From the NCBI GenBank assembly GCA_029260155.1, contig JAJDDU010000032.1, forward strand, positions 1 to 15,230: a DNA stretch of 15,230 nt. Reading direction: 5' to 3'. Within the stretch, counting starts at the first letter, position 1. Every line of letters starts with the position of its first letter. The position numbers and the translations under genes are program-made. The DNA comes from Phycisphaerae bacterium (lineage in GTDB: Bacteria > Planctomycetota > Phycisphaerae > UBA1845). The notes under the pieces are model-generated. The model saw only the letters and a list, made by a program, of their open reading frames with translations. It ran no database searches and was not told the DNA's origin. This document shows positions 1 to 8,085 of the stretch, in pieces.

Positions 1-2152
1 CCTCCGTGAACTTGATAGCGTTGCCGATCAGATTGATGAGGACTTGACGCAGGCGCGTGGAGTCGGTTCGGATGGTTTCGGGGATCGCGCCGCTGTACTC
101 GACGTTGAATGGCAATCCCTTTGAGTCGGCCCGCACACGCATCAGCGAAGCCACCTCGGCGACGCTCCGGCACGGCTGACAGTCCCCGCACTCGATCGTC
201 ATCTTGCCCGACTCGATCTTGGAAAGGTCGAGAATGTCATTGATGATTCCGAGCAGGTTCGTCCCGTTGCGGCGAATCGTGCGGACGTTGTCGAGCCTCT
301 CCGACTCCGACAGCGCTCCATCGAGGAGATTCTCGGAGAAGCCGAGGATCGCCGTCAGCGGTGTGCGAATCTCGTGGCTCATGTTGGCTAGGAAATCGCT
401 CTTGGACTGGTTCGCCACCTCGGCAGCTTTCCAGGAATCTCGCAATTCGTCGATCTGTTGCGTGTTCACGAATGCCGCAGCGGCTAGCTTCGCCAAGATG
501 TCGAGAGTTTCCAGGAGGTGCGATGGCAGTTGGCTCTGGGAGAACATGGCCATCACACCGATGGCCTCTCCGTTTACCACCAGCGGAAACCCGGCGAAGG
601 CGTGGAGCTTGTGCTTGGCAGCCCATTCTCGGTCATGCACGCGCCCGTCATGCGAGGCATCGTTGCTGATCGTCTTGCAACTGCCCGCGGCGACCGAGCC
701 AACCTTGAAGACGCCGATAGGAACTCGACGATGATCGCCGTCGATATGCGTGTAGTACCCGGAGCTTGATACTAGATGGAGGCATTCCTGCGTCCCTGGA
801 CAATGGTCCGCCAGCGCGCACTCTGAGCAAAGATCACCAGCACGCCTGAGCCAGAGCCGTGAGAAGTAGGCACCGAACTTGTCCGTGAGCACCTCGGTTA
901 TGGTCTGAGCCACTTGCATTTCCGAACGGCACGCAAACAGTTTATGTGGAATCTCATTGATCGCCAGGACTTCCTGATTGATCGCCTTGCACTCGGCGTT
1001 GGCTGTGCGCAGACGATCCTCTGCCTGCTTGCGCACGGAGATCTCGTCTCTGAGGCGCTGACTCGATTGTGTCTCCAACAGAAGCGCCGCCCTCTTCTTT
1101 TCGCTCAGGTAGAACGCGGCTCCGGCGCCAAGCATTACCAGCAGCATCAGCAACCCCGCGATGAGCATTGTTCTGGCTTGAGCGGCAATGGGTGCTGCGA
1201 TATCGTCATAACCCATTGTCACGCACACCGACCACAATTCATCCCCGATTCTGACGGGTGCAAAGCCCGCCAACTTCTTGACGATCCGTGGCTCGGACTC
1301 ATGCCACCAAGCGGAGTGATACACCGCCACCCCGGCCTCACCCGCGCTCGTTCTGGCCAGAAGGGCTTGCATTTCAGACCAGTCGAACTTGGGAAACTGT
1401 TTCTTCCGCATGGCCAATATGTCTGTGCCGATCTGAGTGCGGTCGGGATGCGCGAGCATTATCCCATCATCGTCGAAGAGCTGCGCGTAGCCATGCTCGC
1501 CTATGTGGATGTCGTCAATTGTCTTGTTGATGGTCTCCGTGTAGACCAAGGCACGAATGATCCCGACAAGTTGGTCGTTGTCGATCACTGGGGCGTAGAC
1601 CGAAAAGGCCATCTCTCCCGATCTCGATGTGAAGATTTCACTCGTGTATGCGGTGTCGCCCCAGTCACGACCAACGCGGGAGGGACGCTCTTGCTCTAGC
1701 CGCTTATGGTGATCGAGAATATGACTCACACCGGGTTTGCGCGAGTAATCTGCGCCGATCTTTCCCGACTCAGGCGGCAAGCTGCTCTGCACGATGCCCT
1801 TGGCATCCAGTCGACACAGCGACGAAACACCCTTGAGGTGATCCCCGGCCGATCTGATCTCCAGCGAGTACCCGTTCCTGACCAGCACATCTTGAGCGCT
1901 TAGGCCTTCCTTGGCCGCCTCTACGACCGAAGGGTACTGCGCGATTAGCCGTGTCTCTTCCCCTATGTCTCCGATGAACGCTTCCAGACGCTGAGCCTCC
2001 GTTTTGGCGAGGGTCAGCAGGTGTTGATGGGTTTTTTCGACACTATTTCGTTCAAACGCCGCCACGCTCGATCTGGACACCCACCACATACTGGTGGTGA
2101 TGCCGACCAATGCTACGACGACGGCCAGTCTGATCCACTTAGGTTGGCGCAC
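1..2152 (-). CDS. Membrane sensor histidine kinase (Cache-TM-GAF-HisKA-HATPase), C-terminus beyond the window
   Basis: The 717 visible codons read as a hybrid-type sensor kinase. It has an N-terminal TM helix (about residues 6-25), a long periplasmic region of double-Cache type (about 30-325; the stretch YAQLFDDDGIMLAHP near residue 222 is typical), a second TM helix (about 329-350), a short coiled linker, and a GAF domain (about 405-555) carrying C442-x2-C445-x5-C451-x5-C457. HisKA follows with the H-box SHEIRTPL (phospho-acceptor His593). HATPase_c begins with the N-box LINLIGNAIKF (Asn711) at the left edge. I chose the GTG at 2152 because AGGAG lies 7 nt upstream; ATGs at 2218 and 2377 are in frame but have no Shine-Dalgarno. 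It should autophosphorylate on His593 and pass phosphate to a response regulator. The ligand is unknown, and a C-terminal receiver domain cannot be excluded because the end is not visible. Confidence 0.93.
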   Translation of the reverse strand, partial: MRQPKWIRLAVVVALVGITTSMWWVSRSSVAAFERNSVEKTHQHLLTLAKTEAQRLEAFIGDIGEETRLIAQYPSVVEAAKEGLSAQDVLVRNGYSLEIRSAGDHLKGVSSLCRLDAKGIVQSSLPPESGKIGADYSRKPGVSHILDHHKRLEQERPSRVGRDWGDTAYTSEIFTSRSGEMAFSVYAPVIDNDQLVGIIRALVYTETINKTIDDIHIGEHGYAQLFDDDGIMLAHPDRTQIGTDILAMRKKQFPKFDWSEMQALLARTSAGEAGVAVYHSAWWHESEPRIVKKLAGFAPVRIGDELWSVCVTMGYDDIAAPIAAQARTMLIAGLLMLLVMLGAGAAFYLSEKKRAALLLETQSSQRLRDEISVRKQAEDRLRTANAECKAINQEVLAINEIPHKLFACRSEMQVAQTITEVLTDKFGAYFSRLWLRRAGDLCSECALADHCPGTQECLHLVSSSGYYTHIDGDHRRVPIGVFKVGSVAAGSCKTISNDASHDGRVHDREWAAKHKLHAFAGFPLVVNGEAIGVMAMFSQSQLPSHLLETLDILAKLAAAAFVNTQQIDELRDSWKAAEVANQSKSDFLANMSHEIRTPLTAILGFSENLLDGALSESERLDNVRTIRRNGTNLLGIINDILDLSKIESGKMTIECGDCQPCRSVAEVASLMRVRADSKGLPFNVEYSGAIPETIRTDSTRLRQVLINLIGNAIKFTE

Positions 2153-2533
2153 AATCCTTCTCCTGCCCACCTGCGAGGTGGGACGGGGCGTAAGACATCT
2201 CAGGAGATACATCGACATCGCTGCGGTGCGCCTGGACTCGACGCTGGGCGTGGATCGGCGGGTCGCATGTGTGTCCGATATGATCCGCCTTTGCGGCCCC
2301 GGATTGCAGGCGGCGATCCGACACGCGATAACGCTCCCAAGCCAAGCATGGCCGCTCGGTGACGGGCGGGCGATCATGCGATGGCGCTTTGAACTGCGCG
2401 CGGCCTCACGTTGGGGCGAGAACGCCCATCTTTCCCCCTTGGCAAAGCTGTTGCATCGAGAGGGTGGGATTCGGGTCTTCACCGATACCCGCCGGGCTGA
2501 GACGTGCCGCTTGAGGCACTACGAGGATACTGA
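2153..2533. other. Gene-poor region between the histidine kinase and the TPR remnant
   Basis: About 380 nt with only short overlapping ORFs on both strands, none with recognisable protein features or a good ribosome-binding site. The promoter of the leftward histidine kinase should lie here, but I see no convincing -35/-10 pair. The only structure I noted is the hairpin next to the kinase start. Confidence 0.5.
2166..2182 (-). promoter_or_regulatory. Hairpin directly upstream of the kinase Shine-Dalgarno
   Basis: A perfect 7-bp inverted repeat (CCCACCT, 3-nt loop, AGGTGGG) ends one base before the AGGAG that serves the GTG start at 2152. In the mRNA it would form a tight hairpin abutting the ribosome-binding site. 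A role in modulating translation is inference; it could also be chance in GC-rich DNA. Confidence 0.35.
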
Positions 2534-2986
2534 TCACGGACCCGCGGCGCTCGTTGCTGAGGCGGTTGGATGTGACGCACCGTACGATGCCGCCCGATCC
2601 GGTTGGTCCCACGCCTCGTAGAGATCGATGATCCACTGGAGCGCGGCCAGGGTTTGCTCATCTTGCGCACCGTGGATTCTCTTGATAACGGCGTAGCTGT
2701 CGAGCAAGAAGGGTTCGGGCTCTTCGAAGCGCCCCATTCGTTTGAGACGCGGGCCTAGCTCACTTGTGGCCTTGGCGGTTCTGGGATCGTCCTCAGAAAA
2801 CTGGCGGCGACGAATATCGAGACATTCGCGGAGGAGAGGTTCGGCTTCGGAATGGTCACCTCTTTCGCGATGAAGGGCTGCGAGGTTCCACAGGCTATTG
2901 GCGACTCCTGGGTGGTCGGCATCGAGGAGCGCCGATCTTGTGTTCAGAACTTCGCGGCAGAGCGGCTCTGCGGATTGGTACCCGGC
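2534..2986 (-). pseudogene. 5'-truncated TPR-repeat protein (tail of a planctomycete kinase-associated TPR protein)
   Basis: The minus-strand frame reads as about 150 residues of TPR_10/TPR_12-type repeats: blocks such as SAEPLCREVLNTRSALLDADHPGVANS in pieces, then EAEPLLRECLDI, then GRFEEPEPFLLDSY, ending in TLAALQWIIDLYEAWDQPDRA and a normal-looking stop at 2534. This C-terminal pattern is familiar from long planctomycete Ser/Thr kinase-TPR proteins. Repeat similarity begins at the stop codon of the preceding ABC ATPase gene (2988). The frame stays open upstream only to a TAG near 3055 and offers no ATG, GTG or TTG before the internal ATG at 2737. So it looks like a 3' gene fragment with an intact end and no start, left by a rearrangement. 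A short expressed protein from 2737 (67 aa) is possible but has no clear Shine-Dalgarno. Confidence 0.7.
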
Positions 2987-2987
2987 G

Positions 2988-3701
2988 CTAGACGGCGACC
3001 TTCCGTCGTGCGGGGCGTTCGTCGCTGATGATGTTTCCGTCTCGGAGTGACACTACCCTGTCACACCAGCCGGCGACTTCGGGTTCGTGGGTTACCATGA
3101 GGATGGTCTTTCCCTCAGTGCGCAGATTGTCGAACATTTGGAGGATGATCTGAGAAGTCTCTGTGTCGAGATTTCCGGTCGGTTCGTCGGCTAGGATGAT
3201 GAGCGGCTCGTTGACGAGCGCTCGGGCGATGGCGACGCGCTGCTGCTGGCCGCCCGAGAGCTCCATGGGTCGGTGGTGGCTGCGGTCGCTGAGGTCGACG
3301 AGGTCGATGTACTTGGCGGCTTGCTCGCGGCGCTGGGCTGCGCGGACGCCCTGGTAGAACAGAGGCACCTCGATGTTCTCGATGACGGTCAACTGCTGGA
3401 TCAGATTGAAGTTCTGAAACACGAAACCGAGGCGGCGGCCTCGCATGGCGGACAGTTCGTCGTCGTCGAGTGTGGAGACGTCAAGGTCGCCGAGGTGGTA
3501 GGCGCCACCAGTGGGACGATCGAGGCAGCCGAGGATGTTCATGAGGGTGCTTTTGCCGGATCCGCTCTGCCCGCAAATGGCTACCATCTCGCCGGTGACG
3601 AACGACAGGTTGATGCTGCGCAGGGCATGCACCGACACTGACGTTCCCGGCGTCGTGTAGATCTTGGTCAGGTCGGTAACTGATGCGATGATGTCTTGCA
3701 T
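2988..3701 (-). CDS. ABC transporter ATP-binding protein, MacB/LolD type
   Basis: A 237-residue nucleotide-binding domain of the family that powers MacB-like and LolCDE-like systems. All motifs are present: Walker A GQSGSGKST (44-52, Lys50), Q-loop Gln96 in FVFQNFNLI, signature LSGGQ (148-152), Walker B IILADEP with catalytic Glu173, D-loop NLD, and H-loop His205 in MVTHE. The start at 3701 was chosen because the adaptor gene stops at 3706, only 4 nt upstream; a longer frame to 3845 would add 48 residues overlapping the adaptor and looks like a shadow. The tight spacing suggests translational coupling with the adaptor. Length fits a stand-alone ATPase with no fused membrane domain. The usual next gene, an FtsX/MacB permease, is absent: the TPR fragment follows directly. 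It is probably the cytoplasmic motor of the exporter, with its permease encoded elsewhere or lost. Confidence 0.93.
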   Translation of the reverse strand: MQDIIASVTDLTKIYTTPGTSVSVHALRSINLSFVTGEMVAICGQSGSGKSTLMNILGCLDRPTGGAYHLGDLDVSTLDDDELSAMRGRRLGFVFQNFNLIQQLTVIENIEVPLFYQGVRAAQRREQAAKYIDLVDLSDRSHHRPMELSGGQQQRVAIARALVNEPLIILADEPTGNLDTETSQIILQMFDNLRTEGKTILMVTHEPEVAGWCDRVVSLRDGNIISDERPARRKVAV

Positions 3702-3705
3702 GCGG

Positions 3706-5361
3706 CTACGACGTGGGCCTTCGTCCACCGCGCTTCCCGCCGCGACGAGACTTGGGTTTGGGTTTGGGTGCCGCATCGGCTTGTGCGGATTTATCCTCGG
3801 GTTTCTCGATCGACGGAAGGTCCGGCAGACTGCCCTTGGCGACATCGGAGACGCTCAACAGGATTCTTTCGCGCGGTTCCAGCCCGGAGACTACGGCCAC
3901 GAAGTCGGAGCTGGCGTCGCCGAGTTGCACTTCGCGCGGGGTGCCTTCGCCTCCGTCGGACATGAAGACGTAGTGGCGGCCGCCTTTGGTGAAGATGGAT
4001 TGCGGTGGAACGCTGAGCATGTCCTCGACCTCTGAGATCGCAATCTTGGCACGCGCGGTCACACCGGGTTTGAGCATGGGGCCGCTCTGATCCAGCGTGA
4101 TTTCGGTCTCGTATTCCTTGAGGTCGGGATTCAACCACTGATTACGGGAGTCTGCGAGCGGCGCGATCCTTGTCACTTTACCGGTGAAAACGCGGTCGGG
4201 GATGGCGTCAATTTCGACCGTGACTACCTGCCCTGGCGTGATCTTGTAGGTCTTGGCTTCGTGGATGCGAACCTTGACGAGCATCACCGAGGAATCGGGG
4301 AGGGTGACGAGGGTCTGACGCTCGTGCACATCGCTGCCTTCGGTCATTTTTTGCGGATCCCAGCGGTGGCCTGCGTAGTACACGACAATCCCCGGCGTCG
4401 GCGCGCGGATCTCGCAGGCCTCTAACTGCTCGCGGTGCTTTTTCAACTGTTCTTGGGTGTTGAGTAGATTGGCGCGTTTGGCTTCTGCATCGGCGTGTTT
4501 TTGCGCTTCCTTGGCGACGGCGCTCTTCCGTGTGCGCTCAAGCTCTTTTTCCTTTTCGCTTATCTCAGATTTGAGTTGTTCCTCTTTCTTGGGGAACTCA
4601 TGGGCATTGAAGATTTCCAGGGACAACTTGGCCGTGTCGATGCCGCGATCCGCTTCGTGCTTCGCGAAGATCTTCTGGTCCAAATCCGTCTTGGAAACGT
4701 AGTTGTTGTCGTAGAGGCCCTGCGTGTTTTTGAGTTCTTCCTCAGCACGCGTACGCGTCTCTTCGGCGCGCTCGACATCCAACTTTGCCACCATCCGCAT
4801 CTTCTCTGCGTCGCCTTCGATGTACTTCAAGTAATCGCTGCCCGCCCATTTGAGGGCGAGTTCGCCTTTGCGGATGTTGCTGGCGTTCTCGTCGATCAGG
4901 ATTTCGAGGTCTTTTTCGGCGGCCTCCAGGCCGGCAATCGCACTCGCCTCCTTGGCCTCCTCCTGGCGGATGACGTCTTCGATCTTGTCGCTGGCGAGCT
5001 TGACCAGTAGTTCGTCTTTCTCGACGATCGTACCCTCTTTGATCAGCCAGATGATCGTGGTTCGCCCCTCGACCTTGCACTTGATGTCGGTCGTTTTCAT
5101 GGCCTGGAGTTCGCCCTTTGCCTCCTCGAACACCGGGAACGACCGCTTCGTGACCTCGAATGAGACGGCCGACTGCGCGCCCGCCGCGGGCCGCCAACGA
5201 GCGATGGCCTGCCACCCGCCGAGCCCCACGATCGCGAGCACCAATACGACGATCCAAACACGGAAGCCACCCCTAGACCTAGCTGTCACAGGCTTGCGCA
5301 CCTCGGCTGCGGGTGGTAAGGAAGCTTCGGACGCCGTAGCCGGCCGAACGGTGGTGGACAT
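3706..5361 (-). CDS. Periplasmic adaptor (membrane fusion protein), HlyD/MacA-like
   Basis: A 551-residue adaptor with a cytoplasmic N-terminus, one TM anchor (about 34-52), then the typical order: barrel-sandwich/lipoyl half (KVEGRTTIIWLIKEGTIV near 95-115), a long Lys/Glu/Ala-rich alpha-helical coiled coil (about 130-320), the second lipoyl half (ACEIRAPTPGIVVYY), a beta-barrel (VRIHEAKTYKITPGQVVTVEID), and a membrane-proximal domain with SVPPQSIF. Such proteins link an inner-membrane ABC permease to a TolC-type channel. The hairpin domain is long, as in adaptors reaching an outer-membrane factor. GAGG 8 nt before the ATG supports the start. It lies 112 nt after the TolC-like gene and 4 nt before the ATPase. 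The C-terminal ~25 residues are unusually rich in Pro, Lys, Arg and Gly, a cationic tail I do not expect in MacA. The substrate cannot be told. Confidence 0.92.
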   Translation of the reverse strand: MSTTVRPATASEASLPPAAEVRKPVTARSRGGFRVWIVVLVLAIVGLGGWQAIARWRPAAGAQSAVSFEVTKRSFPVFEEAKGELQAMKTTDIKCKVEGRTTIIWLIKEGTIVEKDELLVKLASDKIEDVIRQEEAKEASAIAGLEAAEKDLEILIDENASNIRKGELALKWAGSDYLKYIEGDAEKMRMVAKLDVERAEETRTRAEEELKNTQGLYDNNYVSKTDLDQKIFAKHEADRGIDTAKLSLEIFNAHEFPKKEEQLKSEISEKEKELERTRKSAVAKEAQKHADAEAKRANLLNTQEQLKKHREQLEACEIRAPTPGIVVYYAGHRWDPQKMTEGSDVHERQTLVTLPDSSVMLVKVRIHEAKTYKITPGQVVTVEIDAIPDRVFTGKVTRIAPLADSRNQWLNPDLKEYETEITLDQSGPMLKPGVTARAKIAISEVEDMLSVPPQSIFTKGGRHYVFMSDGGEGTPREVQLGDASSDFVAVVSGLEPRERILLSVSDVAKGSLPDLPSIEKPEDKSAQADAAPKPKPKSRRGGKRGGRRPTS

Positions 5362-5473
5362 GGTTGTGACCTCGCGTTTCGGGGAAACCCCTGATTCTCA
5401 TTCGATCGGGTCTATTCTACGCAGAGCGGGAGTGATACACCAACATAGTTCACAAATGAGCTGTCATTTCTTG

Positions 5474-7249
5474 TCACGGGCCCGATTCTTGTTCGGCACG
5501 GTCGTCGTAGCGTGCCCATTTGCCTTCGTCGTCTACGCGCAGCGTTCCCGAGTCGCGGAGGAACTCAAGCACCGCACGTCGAAAATCAGACCGCGATGCG
5601 GCGTAGCTGTTGCGGGCCTGGGCGAGATCCTCCTGGGCGTCGACCACGTCAAAGATCGAGACGTCTTGCCCCGCATCGAGTTTGGCCTGGACCATGTCAG
5701 CCCGGAATATGTTGGTCTGGATCTGTTGGTTCTGAATCCCCATCGTCGAGTAGGCGGACACGATGCGTCGCAGGGCGCGCCGCACTTCAAGGCGAACGTT
5801 GTCCACGGATTCTTCATAGTCGCGTTCGATGCGGCGCAGTGCGATCAACGCGCCGCGGTAGTCGTTTCGCTCGCGTTTGCGATCCAGCGGAATCTCGACG
5901 TCGACGCCGGCGCTCCATCGCGTATTCTCGGAATCGAACGCGCCCGCGCTCAACCGCGTCGCATCGGTGTCCGATGTCATGCTGGCCCGCAGATCGACCT
6001 GCGGCAGGATGTTGTTGCGTGCGGTGTCGACCGCTCGGCGGGCATCGTCAATTTGATCTCGGGCGGTCGCAAGGTCCAGGCGGTACTTGAGCGCCGCCTC
6101 CGTGGCTTCAGCCACCGAAACCTCCGGATCGTACAAGTCCAGCCCGTCGTCCACGACGTCGATGTTCTCTTGCGTGGGCATGCCCAGTCGTATCTTGAAG
6201 AAGTCAAGCGCTGTCTCGTAGTTCTGGCGTGTGATCTGCGCCGAGTCGCGTGCGGTCAACATGCCGACACGAGCGCGATCGGCATCAAGGGGGAGCTTGC
6301 GTTCCGCGTCGGCCAGCGCCTTCTCCCGTCTGTAGGCGCGCTCCAGGCTCGCGGCCGACATTTGCGCGCTCTCGATTTGCGCCTTTTGACTCAGTAGATT
6401 GAAGAAATCGCCCGCAAGTGCCACCATGAACTCACGCCGAAATCGCTCGAAAGACCGCACGGAGTAGACCAGCTCGCGCTCAGCGCGGTATCGCCCCTCG
6501 TACGCGGGAGGCCCTGCGCCGCGAAGCAGTGGTAGGCGGCCTTGCAGGACAATTTGACCGGATTCGCCGGTGGCGACGTTCTCGCCGATGTCGCGGGCGA
6601 GGTTGCTGATTACCCGGGCGGTGACTTCGCCCCCGTACGGCAGCCGTTGCTCGACCGCGAAGTTGGCGACTGCGGAAAAGGCCTGGTCGGTGTCGGTCCC
6701 GCGCGCTTCGTCGTAGTCGAAGCTCAACATGCTGTCGACGAATCGCGGCGTCCACAGATACCGCTCCAGTGTCAGATCCAGGGCGCTGAGGTACAAGATT
6801 TCCTTTTCCGTCTGATACCTTCGGGCATGTCGCGCGGCGTACGCGAGCGCGTCGGAGAGCGTGAACGGCTGCGGCGCCTCGGCGAGCGCGTCAGGGGGCG
6901 AAGCGTCCGTCTCGGGATCGTCGTTCCGCAAGTTCTCCGGTGTTTCTCCGTCACTCACCGGCTCGCGCACCGCGGTCGCGCGCCGAAACCCCTCGGGAAC
7001 GGCTGGATCGACCGGCGAGGGCACTAAGCTGTACATCTGCGATCGGCTCGTTACCGAACCGGACTCAGGTGCAAGATTCGCATTCGTGTTAAATCCAAGT
7101 GCAGCCTGCTGGCGCTTCTGAATGAGCGAAGCGACCTCACGATCTGCACTGTTGATGAGCGGCTGGCCGCATGCCGTCATTAAGAGGGCACAGCAAGCAC
7201 AGAGCAAGCCGCAGCCCGCCCACCGCCGATTTGTCGTTCCTGCGTTCAT
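5474..7249 (-). CDS. TolC-family outer-membrane efflux lipoprotein
   Basis: A 591-residue outer-membrane factor (OEP family). The N-terminus has two Arg, a Cys/Leu-rich hydrophobic core and LLMTACGQ, so Cys27 is a plausible lipid attachment site, although Met at -3 is atypical. A low-complexity acidic/Pro linker (about 60-125) precedes the first OEP repeat, which opens with QPFTLSDALAYAARH. The second repeat includes SVAEATEAALKYRLDL and NNILPQVDLRAS, and ends in a helical stretch with VVDAQEDLAQARNSY, a hallmark of the family. The frame continues upstream to 7678, but that part is antisense to cobB; the ATG at 7249 gives a signal peptide, with GGAG 12 nt before it. A consensus TTGACA lies at 7284-7279, but I see no good -10 behind it. 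It would form the exit duct for the adaptor and ATPase downstream. Confidence 0.92.
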   Translation of the reverse strand: MNAGTTNRRWAGCGLLCACCALLMTACGQPLINSADREVASLIQKRQQAALGFNTNANLAPESGSVTSRSQMYSLVPSPVDPAVPEGFRRATAVREPVSDGETPENLRNDDPETDASPPDALAEAPQPFTLSDALAYAARHARRYQTEKEILYLSALDLTLERYLWTPRFVDSMLSFDYDEARGTDTDQAFSAVANFAVEQRLPYGGEVTARVISNLARDIGENVATGESGQIVLQGRLPLLRGAGPPAYEGRYRAERELVYSVRSFERFRREFMVALAGDFFNLLSQKAQIESAQMSAASLERAYRREKALADAERKLPLDADRARVGMLTARDSAQITRQNYETALDFFKIRLGMPTQENIDVVDDGLDLYDPEVSVAEATEAALKYRLDLATARDQIDDARRAVDTARNNILPQVDLRASMTSDTDATRLSAGAFDSENTRWSAGVDVEIPLDRKRERNDYRGALIALRRIERDYEESVDNVRLEVRRALRRIVSAYSTMGIQNQQIQTNIFRADMVQAKLDAGQDVSIFDVVDAQEDLAQARNSYAASRSDFRRAVLEFLRDSGTLRVDDEGKWARYDDRAEQESGP

Positions 7250-7294
7250 GGGGACAAGGCTCTCCGCTGGCCTTCCGCTGTCAAGCGAGCGGTG

Positions 7295-7300
7295 TACAAT
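7295..7300 (+). promoter_or_regulatory. -10-like hexamer abutting the cobB start
   Basis: TACAAT matches the sigma70 -10 consensus at five of six positions and ends 6 nt before the ATG at 7307, so transcription would begin at or near the start codon. The -35 region is weak. No Shine-Dalgarno precedes the ATG, which fits a leaderless mRNA. The 57-nt gap to the divergent TolC-like gene must hold both promoters. Confidence 0.4.
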
Positions 7301-7306
7301 TTTGTC

Positions 7307-8077
7307 ATGACCACGGACGATCTCGACGCGATGATCGCCGATGCCGCCGGCCGGCTGCGACGCGCTGGACACGTTTGCTGCCTGACGGGTGCCGGCATCA
7401 GCGCCGAAAGCGGCGTAGCGACGTTTCGCGGCGCCGGCGGCCTTTGGGAAGGCCGCCGCGTCGAAGACGTCGCGACACCGGGAGCTTTTACCCGCGACCC
7501 GGAGGACGTGTGGCAGTTTTATCTCTGGCGTCGCCGCCAACTCGTCGATAAGAAGCCCAACGCAGGTCACGACGCTCTGGCGGAGATTGAACGCGTCCTG
7601 GCCGACTTCACGCTCATCACGCAGAACGTCGACAACTTGCACCGACTGGCCGGTAGCAGCAACGTCATCGAACTTCATGGCAACGTATGGACCGACCGCT
7701 GCACCGCGTGCCCGCGAGAGAATCGCTCCAACAAAGCCCCAAACGCCAGTTCGGAGTCAATACTCGACCAGATTCCCCACTGCGAAAATTGCGGTGAAAT
7801 GATGCGCCCCGGCGTGGTCTGGTTCGGCGAAATGCTCCCCGCCGACGCCCTTGCCGCTGCCCAGGAGGTCTCCGCCCGGTGCGACGTCATGCTCGTCGCC
7901 GGCACCAGCGCCGTGGTTCAGCCTGCCGCTTCACTGGCCTATTGGGCCCAAGCCAGCGGCGCCGCCATCATCGAGATCAACCCCGATGCCACACCCTTGT
8001 CACCCCTGGTGGACATCCGCTTGCCCCTGCCTGCAGGGCAAGTTCTCCCTCAGATAGCACAAGCGTTGTCAGGGTAG
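7307..8077 (+). CDS. cobB: NAD-dependent protein deacylase, class III sirtuin
   Basis: A 256-residue sirtuin, normal length for bacterial CobB. Visible motifs: NAD-binding LTGAGISAESG (26-36), TFRGAGGLW, TQNVDNLH (105-112), catalytic His124 in IELHGN, zinc ligands C132-x2-C135 and C159-x2-C162, the RPGVVWFGE segment, GTSAVVQPA (199-207) and EIN near 224. Tyr72 and Arg75 in FYLWRRR match the Tyr-x2-Arg pair that lets SIRT5-like class III enzymes remove succinyl and malonyl groups, so desuccinylase activity is likely besides deacetylation. It should act on cytoplasmic protein lysines, using NAD+ and releasing nicotinamide and O-acyl-ADP-ribose. The ATG at 7307 was chosen; a GTG at 7292 is in frame but overlaps the -10-like box. 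It is divergent from the exporter and ends 8 nt from the convergent Kazal gene. Confidence 0.95.
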   Translation: MTTDDLDAMIADAAGRLRRAGHVCCLTGAGISAESGVATFRGAGGLWEGRRVEDVATPGAFTRDPEDVWQFYLWRRRQLVDKKPNAGHDALAEIERVLADFTLITQNVDNLHRLAGSSNVIELHGNVWTDRCTACPRENRSNKAPNASSESILDQIPHCENCGEMMRPGVVWFGEMLPADALAAAQEVSARCDVMLVAGTSAVVQPAASLAYWAQASGAAIIEINPDATPLSPLVDIRLPLPAGQVLPQIAQALSG

Positions 8078-8085
8078 GCTGAATT

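Noticed and set aside
914..1699. 261-codon plus-strand frame opposite the histidine kinase
   Set aside because: The minus strand here encodes clear Cache, TM and GAF sequence; the plus-strand product has no family features.
3702..3845. 48-residue N-terminal extension of the ABC ATPase
   Set aside because: It lies within the adaptor's C-terminus and is Pro/Arg-rich; the ATG at 3701 begins the conserved ATPase domain and follows the adaptor stop by 4 nt.
4850..6397. 515-codon open frame on the plus strand opposite the adaptor and TolC-like genes
   Set aside because: It is antisense to two well-supported genes, has no domain-like sequence, and is the kind of long shadow ORF that GC-rich coding DNA produces.
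7250..7678. N-terminal extension of the TolC-like frame up to 7678
   Set aside because: It is antisense to cobB, while the ATG at 7249 begins a signal peptide with a lipobox.
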